Source: Marvinbryantia formatexigens (GTDB lineage: Bacteria; Bacillota; Clostridia; Oscillospirales; Ruminococcaceae). Taken from it: 55,393 nt of DNA. The stretch spans positions 1-55,393 of the forward strand of contig JAETPU010000027.1 in NCBI GenBank assembly GCA_021771035.1, read 5' to 3'. The notes beneath the pieces were generated by a model that saw only the letters and a list, made by a program, of their open reading frames with translations, did not search any database and had not been told where the DNA came from. Made by a program: the position numbers and the translations under genes. Positions 42,308-51,543 of this stretch are shown here, in pieces (the stretch's first letter is position 1; every line of letters begins with the position of its first letter).

Positions 42308-42403
42308 GAGGTTATCCACACCCAGTTTAACCGGGGGATTTTTTCCGCCTGCCCGGCGACATACAAGAAGTCCCGGTATGCTTTTGGCATACCGGGACTT
42401 CTT
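42308..42403 (+). repeat. Repeat copy ending in a strong terminator
   Basis: 42308-42361 matches 678-731 (TTATCCACAC, CAGTTTAACCGGGGGATTTT, CCGCCTGCCCGGCGACATA). It ends in a perfect 17-bp hairpin, AAGAAGTCCCGGTATGC with its complement around TTTTG (42365-42403), which is likely the operon terminator. Confidence 0.75.
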
Positions 42404-42561
42404 CGATCTCTTGATAAAGGCCGGCGGTTTGGACGCTGCCCCTTCTCCATAATTATGCGGTTGGAATAAATTGCCCCAGGTATTGACGCAAATTGGCATC
42501 GCAGGCATACACATAGGTCTCTAAACTCTTTCTGTGACAGGTTCGCCAAAGGCATTCCTGA

Positions 42562-43107
42562 CTATCGGCTGAACTCAAATAACTGCCCTTGTTGATTCTC
42601 AAAATAAAACATTGTCAGCTCTGCATTCGCGCCATATAAAAACAAATCTGTATGTTGCCGTTCAATTTGCAGTCTCTCGCACTCCTTCGTTTTTGTCAAC
42701 AGGTTATAAGCACGGTCACAGCGTTCCACCCAAAGGTATTGATATTCAGAGGAGCCGACGATGCGGGGTTCAAGGTCGGCAACCGTCTGAAGATTGAAAC
42801 GCCGGCACCAGGCAATATCATTTTTATAAAGCTGTTGACCCAGTTCGTTTGTTACAATATCGTCCGTATCATAAACGATGGGGATTTTTGTCTTATGCTG
42901 ATGCGCAATAAACGCACGGCTGTGGCCATCTGTCAAGGTGAGCCTGCCGTCCCCAAAATCATAGACCGAAATCGGCTGGCACAACGTCATACGCTTTGAA
43001 TCAAACCACTTTTCTATGTCAATCAGCTTGGATTTGTTCAAATACAGCTGGCTTATCCCTAAATCTGCTGGCGCAGCCCATTGAATTCCTGAAAAGAACA
43101 TGGCCAT
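42562..43107 (-). CDS. ParB-like N-domain protein, function unknown
   Basis: A 181-residue protein. QLYLNKSKLIDIEKWFD, then QPISVYDFGDGRLTLTDGHSR (about 52-72) has the strand-helix-GxxxxxDGHxR pattern of ParB/sulfiredoxin-like domains; the C-terminal half is helical with no known motif. Such stand-alone proteins occur in Clostridia next to acetyltransferases, as here. ATG 43107 is favoured by AGAGG 8 bp upstream; TTG and ATG codons further upstream remain possible. Confidence 0.6.
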   Translation of the reverse strand: MAMFFSGIQWAAPADLGISQLYLNKSKLIDIEKWFDSKRMTLCQPISVYDFGDGRLTLTDGHSRAFIAHQHKTKIPIVYDTDDIVTNELGQQLYKNDIAWCRRFNLQTVADLEPRIVGSSEYQYLWVERCDRAYNLLTKTKECERLQIERQHTDLFLYGANAELTMFYFENQQGQLFEFSR

Positions 43108-43252
43108 TCTTACAACCTCTCTGAATTTCATAGGAAAGACCGACTTGCCCAAGCAAACCGGCCTCTGGATGGGGCGGACCGTTTCATCATCAATGAACCC
43201 ATACGCCCAATACTACGCAAACGGGATTCCTGATATAGAATTCAGGCCTTGA
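43085..43252 (+). pseudogene. C-terminal coding remnant, family unknown
   Basis: A 55-codon frame opens after a stop and ends at TGA 43250. Its sequence (KTDLPKQTGLWMGRTVSSSM, then YAQYYANGIPDIEF) reads like the conserved end of an enzyme, but I cannot name it. It has no start codon with a ribosome site and lies across the start of the opposite-strand gene, so it is probably a relic. Confidence 0.3.
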
Positions 43253-43274
43253 GACCTTGGAATCAGGCATATCC

Positions 43275-43805
43275 TCATTGGGCAAAGTTCACAAAATCCT
43301 TTTGATATAGTTCGTAATCAACTGACGACTGTAATTCACCAATTTGATTTGTCCAAGAATTTTCATTCACCCGCAATTTCGTAAAACCCAGTTGTTCGTA
43401 AACATGCTGTGCTCTTGTGTTTTTAAGATTCGTATCGAGAATAATTTTTTGATACCCTAAATCCTGAAACAGAGAAGAAATCAGCATACTCAGCAGAATC
43501 TTTCCCACGCCTTTGTTTTGTTTGGAAAAATCACAGATTTTAATTCCGATTTCAGCAGTCTGACCACCTAAGTTACGATAGTTCATCTCTCCGATGGGGA
43601 TACCGTCCATTTCGATCATCAGACGTCTGTGAGCTGTGTCAGTATCCTCCCGCAAACTGGCAGCAATACGTTTCGCAGTTTGCCCCGTCCCATTTGGGAA
43701 CCCCGCGTGTGCCATTACTTTGCCGTCATTCCACCACGCGGCCAGCAGTTCTGCGTCCTTCTCAGCGGCGTTTCGGATGATTAAATTCTTATACTTCAAA
43801 TACAT
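43275..43805 (-). CDS. GNAT-family N-acetyltransferase
   Basis: A 176-residue acyl-CoA acetyltransferase of the RimJ/RimL-like branch. AEIGIKICDFSKQNKGVGKILL (about 85-106) contains the acetyl-CoA pyrophosphate-binding Q/R-x-x-G-x-G/A variant (NKGVGK), followed by IILDTNLKNTRAQHVYEQLGF, the typical end of the fold. Substrate unknown. ATG 43805 follows GGAGG by 7 bp. Confidence 0.88.
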   Translation of the reverse strand: MYLKYKNLIIRNAAEKDAELLAAWWNDGKVMAHAGFPNGTGQTAKRIAASLREDTDTAHRRLMIEMDGIPIGEMNYRNLGGQTAEIGIKICDFSKQNKGVGKILLSMLISSLFQDLGYQKIILDTNLKNTRAQHVYEQLGFTKLRVNENSWTNQIGELQSSVDYELYQKDFVNFAQ

Positions 43806-43889
43806 TTCATATCCTCCATTTTGGGGAGGGTTACAGTAGCGTCACCCTCCTATTTGGGGGTTTAGTGATAACCTTTTTTTGAAAAAGTA

Positions 43890-44303
43890 TTGGCGGGAAT
43901 AGTATTACCAATAGCATTTTGTAGCGTGGGTTTCTTTATTGTTAGACTAGCGTACGTTCATCTTAAAACAGCAAGAGACAAGAAAATCAAATGCTTATCG
44001 CAAACATATGGGAAGATTATAGATATCAGTACGATGAAACCAAATAGAGGACGAGCGTATTTTCCCACCTATGAGTATATGGTTGATAATGAGGCCATAA
44101 AGGTTATGATTGATTTTGGAACAACATATTGTTAATATCACAGAGGAGATGAAGTAAAGATTGGATATGATAAAAATCGTCCTAATTTTAGCTATATAGA
44201 TGGTTACAAAGGAGATACTTTTGCTGCAGTAGTTGGTTCAATATTAGGAGGGATAGCTCTATTTTGTGGCTTGTTAGCCGGATACCTCGTATGGTTTGTC
44301 TAG
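43890..44303 (+). pseudogene. DUF3592-like membrane protein broken by a stop codon
   Basis: The frame has an N-terminal membrane helix (IVLPIAFCSVGFFIVRLAYV), KIKCLSQTYGKIIDI and YFPTYEYMVDNEAIKV, the pattern of DUF3592 proteins. It stops at TAA 44133-44135, but the same frame continues with YHRGDEVKIGYDKNRPNF and a second membrane helix (VVGSILGGIALFCGLLAGYL), ending at TAG 44303. One nonsense change has split it. The N-terminus begins at a TTG without ribosome site, so the 5' end is also damaged. Confidence 0.65.
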
Positions 44304-44430
44304 ACAAGCCCATATGAGAGCCTGGCAAACAAACCACAAAATTACAACCTGTCCCCCAGTCCCAAACTGCCCACTGCAGCAAAAGAGCCCTCTTTCCGTT
44401 CTCATTGAAGTAGCGTTTATAACACATGGC

Positions 44431-45837
44431 TCACATCAGCGGTGCAAATAGAACAAAAAAACTTTCAAGCGCTTTTTCTTTCCGGCCTCGATCCAAAAAT
44501 CGTTGCCATGAATAGGCATCGCAATTCTGAATGTCGTCTTTAAAAATGTCAATATATTGTTTGACCAATGGGGAGGAGTAGAAAACCCCACACACCTCAT
44601 CATCTACCATAAGGCTACGCATATCCATATTGACGGAACCGATGCAGCAAATCTCATCATCGATCACCATGGTTTTGGCATGCACATAACCCCTATATTT
44701 ATATACCTTTGCTCCATATTCCAATAATTGCCCGCAATAATAAGTGGTTACAGGATCTAAAAAGAAACTGGCTTTAATGCCGGGAATCATCAATTCAATC
44801 TCAACACCACTAGCCGCTGCAGCCTTCAGTGCATCCAAAATAGATGCGTCCGGAATAAAGTAAGGGGTCTGAATGCGGATGCTCTTTTTGGCGCTGGAGA
44901 TCATGCTGAGATAACACATTTTAACAGCTTCTTTATTGGTGTCAGCGCCCCCCACAATAAACTGGCAAAGCTTATCCGAAGCCTCAAATGTTTTTGCAGT
45001 AATAGATGAGACGTATGACACAGCCTGTTCCCAATGGATTTGTCTCACAGCACAAAGCCAATCTGTCAGGAAATACTCATCAAGCACATTTACACATTCG
45101 CCATCCAGACGGATCTGTGTGTCGCGCCAAGGATTTTTGACTTTTGCCATATTGGCATATTGCCTGCCAATGTTCATACCGCCGATATAACCTATCTGGT
45201 GGTCGATAGCGACGATTTTGCGGTGACTGCGGTAATGGGTAAAATAGGGCTTTACCCGAACCAATTTACCACCGGCATCGAGCAGTGGCTGGAACATTTT
45301 TTGCGGGGTGGAGAGATTGGCTATAAAATCACACAATACCAAAACTTCTATTCCCGCGGAAGCTTTTTCGGCAAGTACAGATACCAAAGCCTCTCCTATT
45401 TCGTCATGGTGAATGGTATAGAACTCTATGTAAATACACTGTTTCGCACTTCTGATATCCGCAAAAAGTTGCCGGTAATGCTCCTTACCATTGGTATATA
45501 GATCTGCGCGGTTATAGCTGGTGAGCCTACTTTGATTGTAGTTGCAGTTAAAACGGGCAACTCGCGACCCGACTGGGGACAAATTAGAGGGATCAACTAT
45601 ATTTGTTTGGGGAGGGCAGAGATTAGGCCGTTGTTTTTTTAAGCGCCTTTTGCGCGCAAAATCAGTTATTTTAATTGACATTGTACTGCCGAATATCAAA
45701 TACAAAATTGCACCGAAATATGGAAGGCACAGCAAAACAAAAACCCAAAGCAATGCTTCTGTGGGGGATTTACGTTCTAAGAATATCACAGCAGTGAGCA
45801 TGAAAATGTAGATAAAGAACAAAATCAGTTTTAACAT
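44431..45837 (-). CDS. cls: Cardiolipin synthase
   Basis: A 468-residue phospholipase D-type cardiolipin synthase that condenses two phosphatidylglycerols in the membrane. Two N-terminal helices (LILFFIYIFMLTAVIFL; ALLWVFVLLCLPYFGAILYLIFG) precede two catalytic HKD motifs: HRKIVAIDHQIGYIGGMNIG (about 208-227) and HAKTMVIDDEICCIGSVNMD (about 389-408). Full length. It is followed upstream by the CDP-alcohol phosphatidyltransferase gene in the same direction (38 bp gap), so substrate and product enzymes share a unit. Confidence 0.95.
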   Translation of the reverse strand: MLKLILFFIYIFMLTAVIFLERKSPTEALLWVFVLLCLPYFGAILYLIFGSTMSIKITDFARKRRLKKQRPNLCPPQTNIVDPSNLSPVGSRVARFNCNYNQSRLTSYNRADLYTNGKEHYRQLFADIRSAKQCIYIEFYTIHHDEIGEALVSVLAEKASAGIEVLVLCDFIANLSTPQKMFQPLLDAGGKLVRVKPYFTHYRSHRKIVAIDHQIGYIGGMNIGRQYANMAKVKNPWRDTQIRLDGECVNVLDEYFLTDWLCAVRQIHWEQAVSYVSSITAKTFEASDKLCQFIVGGADTNKEAVKMCYLSMISSAKKSIRIQTPYFIPDASILDALKAAAASGVEIELMIPGIKASFFLDPVTTYYCGQLLEYGAKVYKYRGYVHAKTMVIDDEICCIGSVNMDMRSLMVDDEVCGVFYSSPLVKQYIDIFKDDIQNCDAYSWQRFLDRGRKEKALESFFVLFAPLM

Positions 45838-45874
45838 AAATAAGCACCTTCTCTTTTATAGATGCACTTAAATA

Positions 45875-46441
45875 CTACTTTTCTTCTTGACCCGTCTCTT
45901 TTCTCATATGGTTAAATACTGGAATATACATGAGCAAGGCGAAAACCATAACGGCCATCATCAGCAATATAAGGCCATTCACAAGCGAAGGCGACAGGTG
46001 GGGAAAAACAAAAAGCAGCAGTAGGCCAACAAACAGTACAGCGGTGCATACTTTGCCAAACCACATTGCGCCATCCAGCATCTTGCCTTTTTTCAGGAAA
46101 AGCAACCCCATAATCCCCATGTAACCCTCTTTAATAGCCATAAGGCCGATCAAAGCCCACATCAGAGGGTATCGGATCGCCAGACAGATCGCCAACGCCG
46201 CATGTGTCAATTTATCCGCAATGGGATCGAGCACCTTACCCAACTCTGTAACCATGTCGAACTTTCTTGCCACCAATCCATCAAATAGATCCGTGAGACT
46301 GGAAAGTAAAACGATTCCAGCCGCCAATAAATAGTTTTCTTTTGCCGCATAAACATAGCAAAACACAGGGATGAGAAGGATGCGGAAATACCCCATCAAA
46401 TTTGGAATCGAAAAAATTTCTTTTGCTTTAAGGCGTTTCAT
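45875..46441 (-). CDS. CDP-alcohol phosphatidyltransferase (PgsA-like)
   Basis: A 188-residue integral membrane enzyme. SLTDLFDGLVARKFDMVTEL then GKVLDPIADK carries the DxxDGxxARxxxxxxxxGxxxDxxxD active-site pattern complete. About six helices. Most likely phosphatidylglycerolphosphate synthase, feeding the cardiolipin synthase gene downstream, but a second copy elsewhere in the genome is likely and the alcohol acceptor is inferred. The ATG at 46441 lies 9 bp after AAAGG; the ATG 9 bp upstream is too close to it. Confidence 0.9.
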   Translation of the reverse strand: MKRLKAKEIFSIPNLMGYFRILLIPVFCYVYAAKENYLLAAGIVLLSSLTDLFDGLVARKFDMVTELGKVLDPIADKLTHAALAICLAIRYPLMWALIGLMAIKEGYMGIMGLLFLKKGKMLDGAMWFGKVCTAVLFVGLLLLFVFPHLSPSLVNGLILLMMAVMVFALLMYIPVFNHMRKETGQEEK

Positions 46442-46675
46442 TGCAATCATCCTTTCCGGCTAAATACCGCTAATTTCACGGCTAAAAGTACAGCCTTCTA
46501 AAAGCCATTGATTCATCAGTTTTTTTGTATAAGCACTAAAGTCCAATGTGTTGCCCCTTGTTTTTGCCTTTGCCAAGGGAATTCATCGTAGCCAATTTAG
46601 GCGGTTGCCGACGACAGAGAAAGCATGCTTCTATACCGAAATCCGCACCGCAGATTTCCTGCAGCGCTTATATGG

Positions 46676-46712
46676 AAAAACTCCCTGCTGAACACCGGCA
46701 GGGAGCTTTCAG
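46676..46712 (-). terminator. Intrinsic terminator of the P-type ATPase gene
   Basis: On the minus strand CTCCCTGC and GCAGGGAG pair across 9 nt and run into TTTTT. It lies about 190 bp past the ATPase stop; the rest of 46442-46902 is gene-free. Confidence 0.8.
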
Positions 46713-46902
46713 TTTATCGATCGCATTTTCTTTTCTGCTGTCAAGAGCAGTGCCGGTTGGGACTGCACCAACAGCCAGTATAACCGCAATCCAAAAAGCG
46801 ATATTACTTGTTCTCTCCGGTCTGCAGGTCGTCCTTGCCTTCGTTCGGCTGGAAAGACGTTGTTAGATCCGCTACACCACCCCACGACCACGACATATCA
46901 AG

Positions 46903-49521
46903 TCATTTATGGTGTTTGATCAGCCCAATAGCTTTGACGATTTCTAGCAGGATCACCGGGACAATGGCCAAACCGAAGCCCAGAACATACAGGTTAAGGG
47001 GCAGACGAATCAGGCCGAACACAGTGGCTACTGGGGGAATAAAGAGCACCAAGCACATCAAAGCCACAGAGACCAGACTGGCCAGATTCAAATATTTGTT
47101 GGTAAAGAACCCGGTCTTAAAGAGAGATTTATGGGAACGCATGTTGTATGCGTGAAAGATCTGGGTGAAAGCCAGCACAAGGAAAGCCATGGTGCGACCG
47201 CCCTCGATCGTGCCGGTTACCTGGCCACCAACACGGAAGCCGATGAGGGACAAAACGGCGAACATAATGCCCTGCAAAACGACCTGGACACCCAGTCCCT
47301 TGGCAAAGATGCCTTCCTTCTTGGGCTTGGGCCTACGGTCCATTACATTGGGATCGATGGCCTCCATCCCCAGAGCGATGGCTGGAAGGGAGTCTGTGAC
47401 CAGGTTGATCCACAGCAGCTGCATGGACAGGAAAGGAGCCTGGTTCCACAGAAGCATGGCAATGAAGGTAACGAGAACCTCGCCGATATTTGTACCCAGC
47501 AGGAATGCGACTGCCTTTTTGATGTTGTCGTAAATGCCCCGGCCTTCCTGTACTGCGGACACGATGGTGGCGAAGTTGTCATCCATCAGCGTCATATCAG
47601 AGGCGCCCTTTGCAACATCGGTGCCGGTGATACCCATGGCACAGCCGATATCCGCTGCCTTCAAGGCGGGTGCGTCGTTGACGCCATCTCCGGTCATCGC
47701 CACGATGGCGTCTTTCCTCTGCCATGCCTTAACGATACGGATTTTATCCTCGGGGGAGACACGAGCATAGACTGCAATCCCCTCGACCTGCTTATCCAGT
47801 TCTTCCTCACTGATTTTGGAAAGGTCGCTGCCGATAATTGCCCGATCACCGGTTTCCATAATACCCAGCTGCTGGGCAATGGCGGAAGCGGTCAGCACAT
47901 GGTCGCCAGTGATCATCACCGGCTTGATTCCAGCCTGTCGGCAGGTCGCAACAGCCAGTTTTGCCTCCTCACGAGGCGGATCGATCATGCCTACCAAACC
48001 AACCAGGGTCAAGTCATGCTCCAAGCTTTCCGATGTAACCTCTTCGGGCACCTTGTCGATCACTTTACAGGCCACAGCCAGCACCCGAAGGGCCTGACGG
48101 CTCATCTCTTCCACTACACCTGCGACCTTGTCACTCACGCCGGAGATGCAGCGAGAAGCCAGTGTATCGAAGCCACCTTTGGCGATAACTACCAGCTTGC
48201 CGCTGATCTGGCATACCACACTCATTAGCTTGCGGTCAGAATCGAACGGAACTTCAGCTACGCGGGGGTACGCTTTATTTAAGGCATCTTTGGTAAAGCC
48301 GTTCTTTAAAGCGGCGGAAACGATGCAGGTTTCAGTGGGATCGCCAATGTCCACTTCTTTTCCGTTCTGAACAGAGACGGTGCCATCGCAGCACAGGGTC
48401 CCCAGCTTTAGCAGAGTTTGGATCTCTGGCGCGTTGGACTGGGAGATGTTTTCGCTGCGGTCGCCTTGGACACAATAACCTCGAATAAGGGTCATGCGGT
48501 TTTGTGTCAACGTGCCCGTTTTATCCGAGCATATCACCGACGCGCCGCCCAAAGTCTCCACGGCAGGCAGCTTGCGAATGATGGCATTCCGCTTGGCTAG
48601 CCGGGTCACACCGATAGACAAAACAATGGTAACAATTGCGGGAAGCCCTTCGGGAATCGCCGAAACAGCCAGGGAGATGGACACCATAAAGATCTCCATC
48701 AACTCCATGCCGCTGGCAAGGCCAATGGCGAAGATCACACCACAGATGGCAATGGCCAGCACCCCTAGCATCCGGCCCAATTGAGCAAGTTTCTTCTGCA
48801 ACGGGGTCTGCGTCTGTTTCTCGTTGTTCAGAATACTGGCGATGTGCCCCATTTCAGTATCCATACCGGTAGCAGTGATGACCATTTCGCCGTGTCCATA
48901 TGTAACACTGCAGCCGGAATAGACCATATTTAGCCGGTCGCCCAATGGGGAGTCTGCGGCGACCTGTACCTGTGCGTCTTTCTCTACAGGAATAGATTCA
49001 CCAGTAAGGGCAGATTCCTCCACTTTTAGGTTGGATGCAGAGATCAGCCGACCATCAGCGGGGATGTAGTCGCCCGCTTCGATTAAAACGATGTCTCCGG
49101 GAACCAATTTGGCTGCATCGACAATAGACTCCTGTCCATTCCGCCGTACTCGCGCATGGGGAGCAGACATATTCTGAAGTGCCTCTAAAGATTTTTCCGC
49201 CTTGCTCTCTTGGACTGTACCCATAATGGCGTTCAGAACAACAATGAGCAAGATCAGAGCAGGCTCAAAAAACTCCGTTGGATCGTTGCCCTGAAGTGCC
49301 ACGTAGAAAGAGATGGCAGCTGCAGCCAACAAAATCAAAATCATGACATCTTTGAACTGACTGAAGAACCGCCCTGCGAGGGTTTGCTTTCGCTTTGCCT
49401 TCAATCGATTCTCGCCCACCCGAGTTAGGACCTCTTCAGCCTGAGCGGAAGTAAGACCATGTTCGGGATCGGTGTTCAGCGCTTGGCATATATCTTGCGC
49501 TGGTCGATCATACGCTTCCAT
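46903..49521 (-). CDS. Calcium-transporting P-type ATPase (P2 type)
   Basis: An 872-residue ATP-driven calcium exporter. All P-type marks are present: actuator TGES (about 177), membrane PEGLPA in helix 4 (about 295), phosphorylation site CSDKTGTLT (about 338), nucleotide site KGGFDTL, and TGDGVNDAPALKAADIG (about 620). Helices 5 and 6 keep NIGEVLVTFIAMLL and NLVTDSLPAIALG, the calcium site. It matches bacterial PMCA/SERCA-like enzymes in length. ATG 49521 follows AGGGGA by 9 bp; a strong promoter is 60 bp upstream. Confidence 0.95.
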   Translation of the reverse strand: MEAYDRPAQDICQALNTDPEHGLTSAQAEEVLTRVGENRLKAKRKQTLAGRFFSQFKDVMILILLAAAAISFYVALQGNDPTEFFEPALILLIVVLNAIMGTVQESKAEKSLEALQNMSAPHARVRRNGQESIVDAAKLVPGDIVLIEAGDYIPADGRLISASNLKVEESALTGESIPVEKDAQVQVAADSPLGDRLNMVYSGCSVTYGHGEMVITATGMDTEMGHIASILNNEKQTQTPLQKKLAQLGRMLGVLAIAICGVIFAIGLASGMELMEIFMVSISLAVSAIPEGLPAIVTIVLSIGVTRLAKRNAIIRKLPAVETLGGASVICSDKTGTLTQNRMTLIRGYCVQGDRSENISQSNAPEIQTLLKLGTLCCDGTVSVQNGKEVDIGDPTETCIVSAALKNGFTKDALNKAYPRVAEVPFDSDRKLMSVVCQISGKLVVIAKGGFDTLASRCISGVSDKVAGVVEEMSRQALRVLAVACKVIDKVPEEVTSESLEHDLTLVGLVGMIDPPREEAKLAVATCRQAGIKPVMITGDHVLTASAIAQQLGIMETGDRAIIGSDLSKISEEELDKQVEGIAVYARVSPEDKIRIVKAWQRKDAIVAMTGDGVNDAPALKAADIGCAMGITGTDVAKGASDMTLMDDNFATIVSAVQEGRGIYDNIKKAVAFLLGTNIGEVLVTFIAMLLWNQAPFLSMQLLWINLVTDSLPAIALGMEAIDPNVMDRRPKPKKEGIFAKGLGVQVVLQGIMFAVLSLIGFRVGGQVTGTIEGGRTMAFLVLAFTQIFHAYNMRSHKSLFKTGFFTNKYLNLASLVSVALMCLVLFIPPVATVFGLIRLPLNLYVLGFGLAIVPVILLEIVKAIGLIKHHK

Positions 49522-49580
49522 AACAAAAAATCCCCTTGTCTGTAATCTTAATTAGTTTATTTTTAAACTATCCGCAGGAT

Positions 49581-49609
49581 AGAATATTGCGAAATGCGAG
49601 ATCTGTCAA
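49581..49609 (-). promoter_or_regulatory. Promoter of the P-type ATPase gene
   Basis: On the minus strand TTGACA (49604-49609), 17 bp, TATTCT (49581-49586). Downstream in the leader, AGTTTA/TAAACT makes a small hairpin. Confidence 0.8.
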
Positions 49610-49769
49610 TTGATAACGGTTTGCTTTTGCAATTCGTTTACAATTATGACGTGCTTCATTTACAAATGCTCAGAGTTCACCGCTAAGGCAAGGAGCATCA
49701 ATGCGGATAGGGTTATGTTCCTCAATATATTCCTGTTGCATCGGTCCCCAGTGTTATGGTTGTAGCATA

Positions 49770-50903
49770 TTATTTAATCGCACCACAGCCAGAACAGATG
49801 TAGCCGGTAGTGATTGTCTCATCCCATGCTGGGGAAACTTCTTTAGTCTCAGTCCAAGCTGGTGAAACTTCCACAGGACGCGTACTATAAGAGACGCAAC
49901 CACTGTTACTGAAAGGGTCGATATGACTATCTACCTCTGCTTGATTATTGAAAACTTTGCCGCACCCGTTACAAACAGCGCGAGTTTCATATACTGCATC
50001 ATGGTGAACCGTCTGATACACCGCATCATGATGCACGACCGTGGTCTGGGCAACCCAGTTATGGACATGCTGCGGCTTGCTCTCGCCTCCACCGTTGGAA
50101 CCGGAGTTTCCACCATTGCCAGAGCTGCCATTTCCACCAGTCTCGAGCTCGGGTACGCCCTCGCTCCCGCCTGACGACTCGTCGGTCACGCCCTCCTCGA
50201 CCTTCTGGCTCTCCTCATCCACCTTGTCCTTGTCGGCGTTCGGGTTAGCCTCGATGTTTTCCTTTGCCAGCTCGATGGCCTTGCTGCCGTTTTCGCCAGT
50301 TAGGGTCTCGTCGCCTTTCTTGACCGCCTCGACAACACTTTTCACGATGCCGTTGAGGGCATCAGCATTCACTTTGTCGGCGGCGATGGGCTTGAACTCG
50401 AAGGGAAGATCGTCCTTATCGGCATTTTTGCCCTCGTCGGCCACAGACTTTACCTTGGATGCCTTCGGAACCTCGTAGGTGGAGCCGTTCTTGTTGACCG
50501 GTGTGATGAAGGAGACTTCGTACTCACCCTCGGCTGGGACATCGAGCGCATGCGGTTCGTTCGCGTCATAGGCGTGGTAGTAATCGACCTTCTCCTCTTT
50601 GTTCACGATATGGGCGATGACCGGTGAGGATTCGCCCTTCACCCAGCCATCTGCTTCAGCACCGATTTGGATGACGTGCTGAACCACTGGCAGATCGTCC
50701 TGTCGATGGCTCAGCGTATACCACGTAATTCCACCGATGAGGGCAATTACAAGAAAAACAACCAGTCCAGACAAGACAGCCTTCTTCTTGGACACTTCGC
50801 GTCCAAAGAGCGTCACTGTGGTCTTCTTGCCTTCGTTACCTTCCATGTTGGGAACATGCGGCACCGGCTGCTTGTCCTTGTCAAGGTCCTTGTTGTTTTC
50901 CAT
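49770..50903 (-). CDS. Membrane-anchored protein with HHDAVYET repeats
   Basis: A 377-residue protein of unknown function. A cytoplasmic tail (1-40) is followed by a membrane helix (AVLSGLVVFLVIALIGGITWY, about 42-62). The outside part has a strand-rich domain (PVIAHIVNKEEKVDYYHAYD), an acidic linker, a Gly/Ser/Asn-rich stretch (NGSSGNGGNSGSNGGGES), then repeats VVHHDAVYQT and VHHDAVYET, CNGCGK and CSGCG cysteine pairs (a likely zinc ribbon) and SPAWTETKEVSPAWDET repeats. Proteins with such repeats are common on clostridial conjugative elements. ATG 50903 follows AGAGGAAG. Confidence 0.65.
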   Translation of the reverse strand: MENNKDLDKDKQPVPHVPNMEGNEGKKTTVTLFGREVSKKKAVLSGLVVFLVIALIGGITWYTLSHRQDDLPVVQHVIQIGAEADGWVKGESSPVIAHIVNKEEKVDYYHAYDANEPHALDVPAEGEYEVSFITPVNKNGSTYEVPKASKVKSVADEGKNADKDDLPFEFKPIAADKVNADALNGIVKSVVEAVKKGDETLTGENGSKAIELAKENIEANPNADKDKVDEESQKVEEGVTDESSGGSEGVPELETGGNGSSGNGGNSGSNGGGESKPQHVHNWVAQTTVVHHDAVYQTVHHDAVYETRAVCNGCGKVFNNQAEVDSHIDPFSNSGCVSYSTRPVEVSPAWTETKEVSPAWDETITTGYICSGCGAIK

Positions 50904-51026
50904 AAAGTATCTTCCTCTCCATGCCGCACCACCGGACTGGCACTTAAATTCTAACTTAAAATACAGAAGCTGCTATTTCTTTACACGAACATCTACTCGC
51001 TTCTAAAACTGTATAGAAAATCCAAG

Positions 51027-51075
51027 AAAAAGTAAGGAGTACAATCTAAAACCAGATCGTATTCCTTACTTTTTG
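51027..51075 (-). terminator. Intrinsic terminator of the ORP-like operon
   Basis: AAAAAGTAAGGA pairs with TCCTTACTTTTT, with an inner GTAC.../GTAT helix; runs of A and T on both sides make it bidirectional. Confidence 0.85.
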
Positions 51076-51161
51076 CATTTTTCGATGAAGTGATATATGT
51101 ACTCGCTAAATAGAGTTTCTCATTTGGTATAGACTCTCATCTTTAACTGAGTTACCAATTA

Positions 51162-51521
51162 CTAATGCTCACCACATTCACCTGCATGTTGGTGTTCGTG
51201 ACAAACAGAGCCAGTAGAAACTAGTTCTCCGCGCAGATAAGCCTCTACAGCAGCTCGTGCATCTCCTTGTGCACCTACGATCACTTCTACGCCTCGCTCA
51301 TTAAAAATGTCTACGGCGCCTCCGCCCATACCACCAGAAATAATGACCTCTGCACCATTATCTGCTAAAAAATTAGGCAAAAAGCCAGGCCGATGACCAG
51401 GGTTGGGGACAGAGTTCTCAGCGGTGATTTTGCCTTCATTGGCTTCGAAGAAAATAAAGTTCTCACAATGGCCAAAATGACCGGCAACAGTAGATCCCAT
51501 AGCTGCAACTGCAATTTTCAT
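51162..51521 (-). CDS. NifX/ORP-like cofactor-binding protein (distal)
   Basis: A 119-residue protein of the dinitrogenase iron-molybdenum cofactor-binding family (NifX/NifB C-domain/orange protein type). Marks are MGSTVAGHFGHCENFIFFEA, DNGAEVIISGGMGGGAVDIF and the closing helix RAAVEAYLRGEL; a His/Cys-rich tail (CHEHQHAGECGEH) may bind metal. The ATG at 51521 follows AAGGAGAAA; the longer upstream frame is not needed. Last gene of the five-gene operon. Confidence 0.88.
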   Translation of the reverse strand: MKIAVAAMGSTVAGHFGHCENFIFFEANEGKITAENSVPNPGHRPGFLPNFLADNGAEVIISGGMGGGAVDIFNERGVEVIVGAQGDARAAVEAYLRGELVSTGSVCHEHQHAGECGEH

Positions 51522-51543
51522 GATACATTTCTCCTTATACAAT

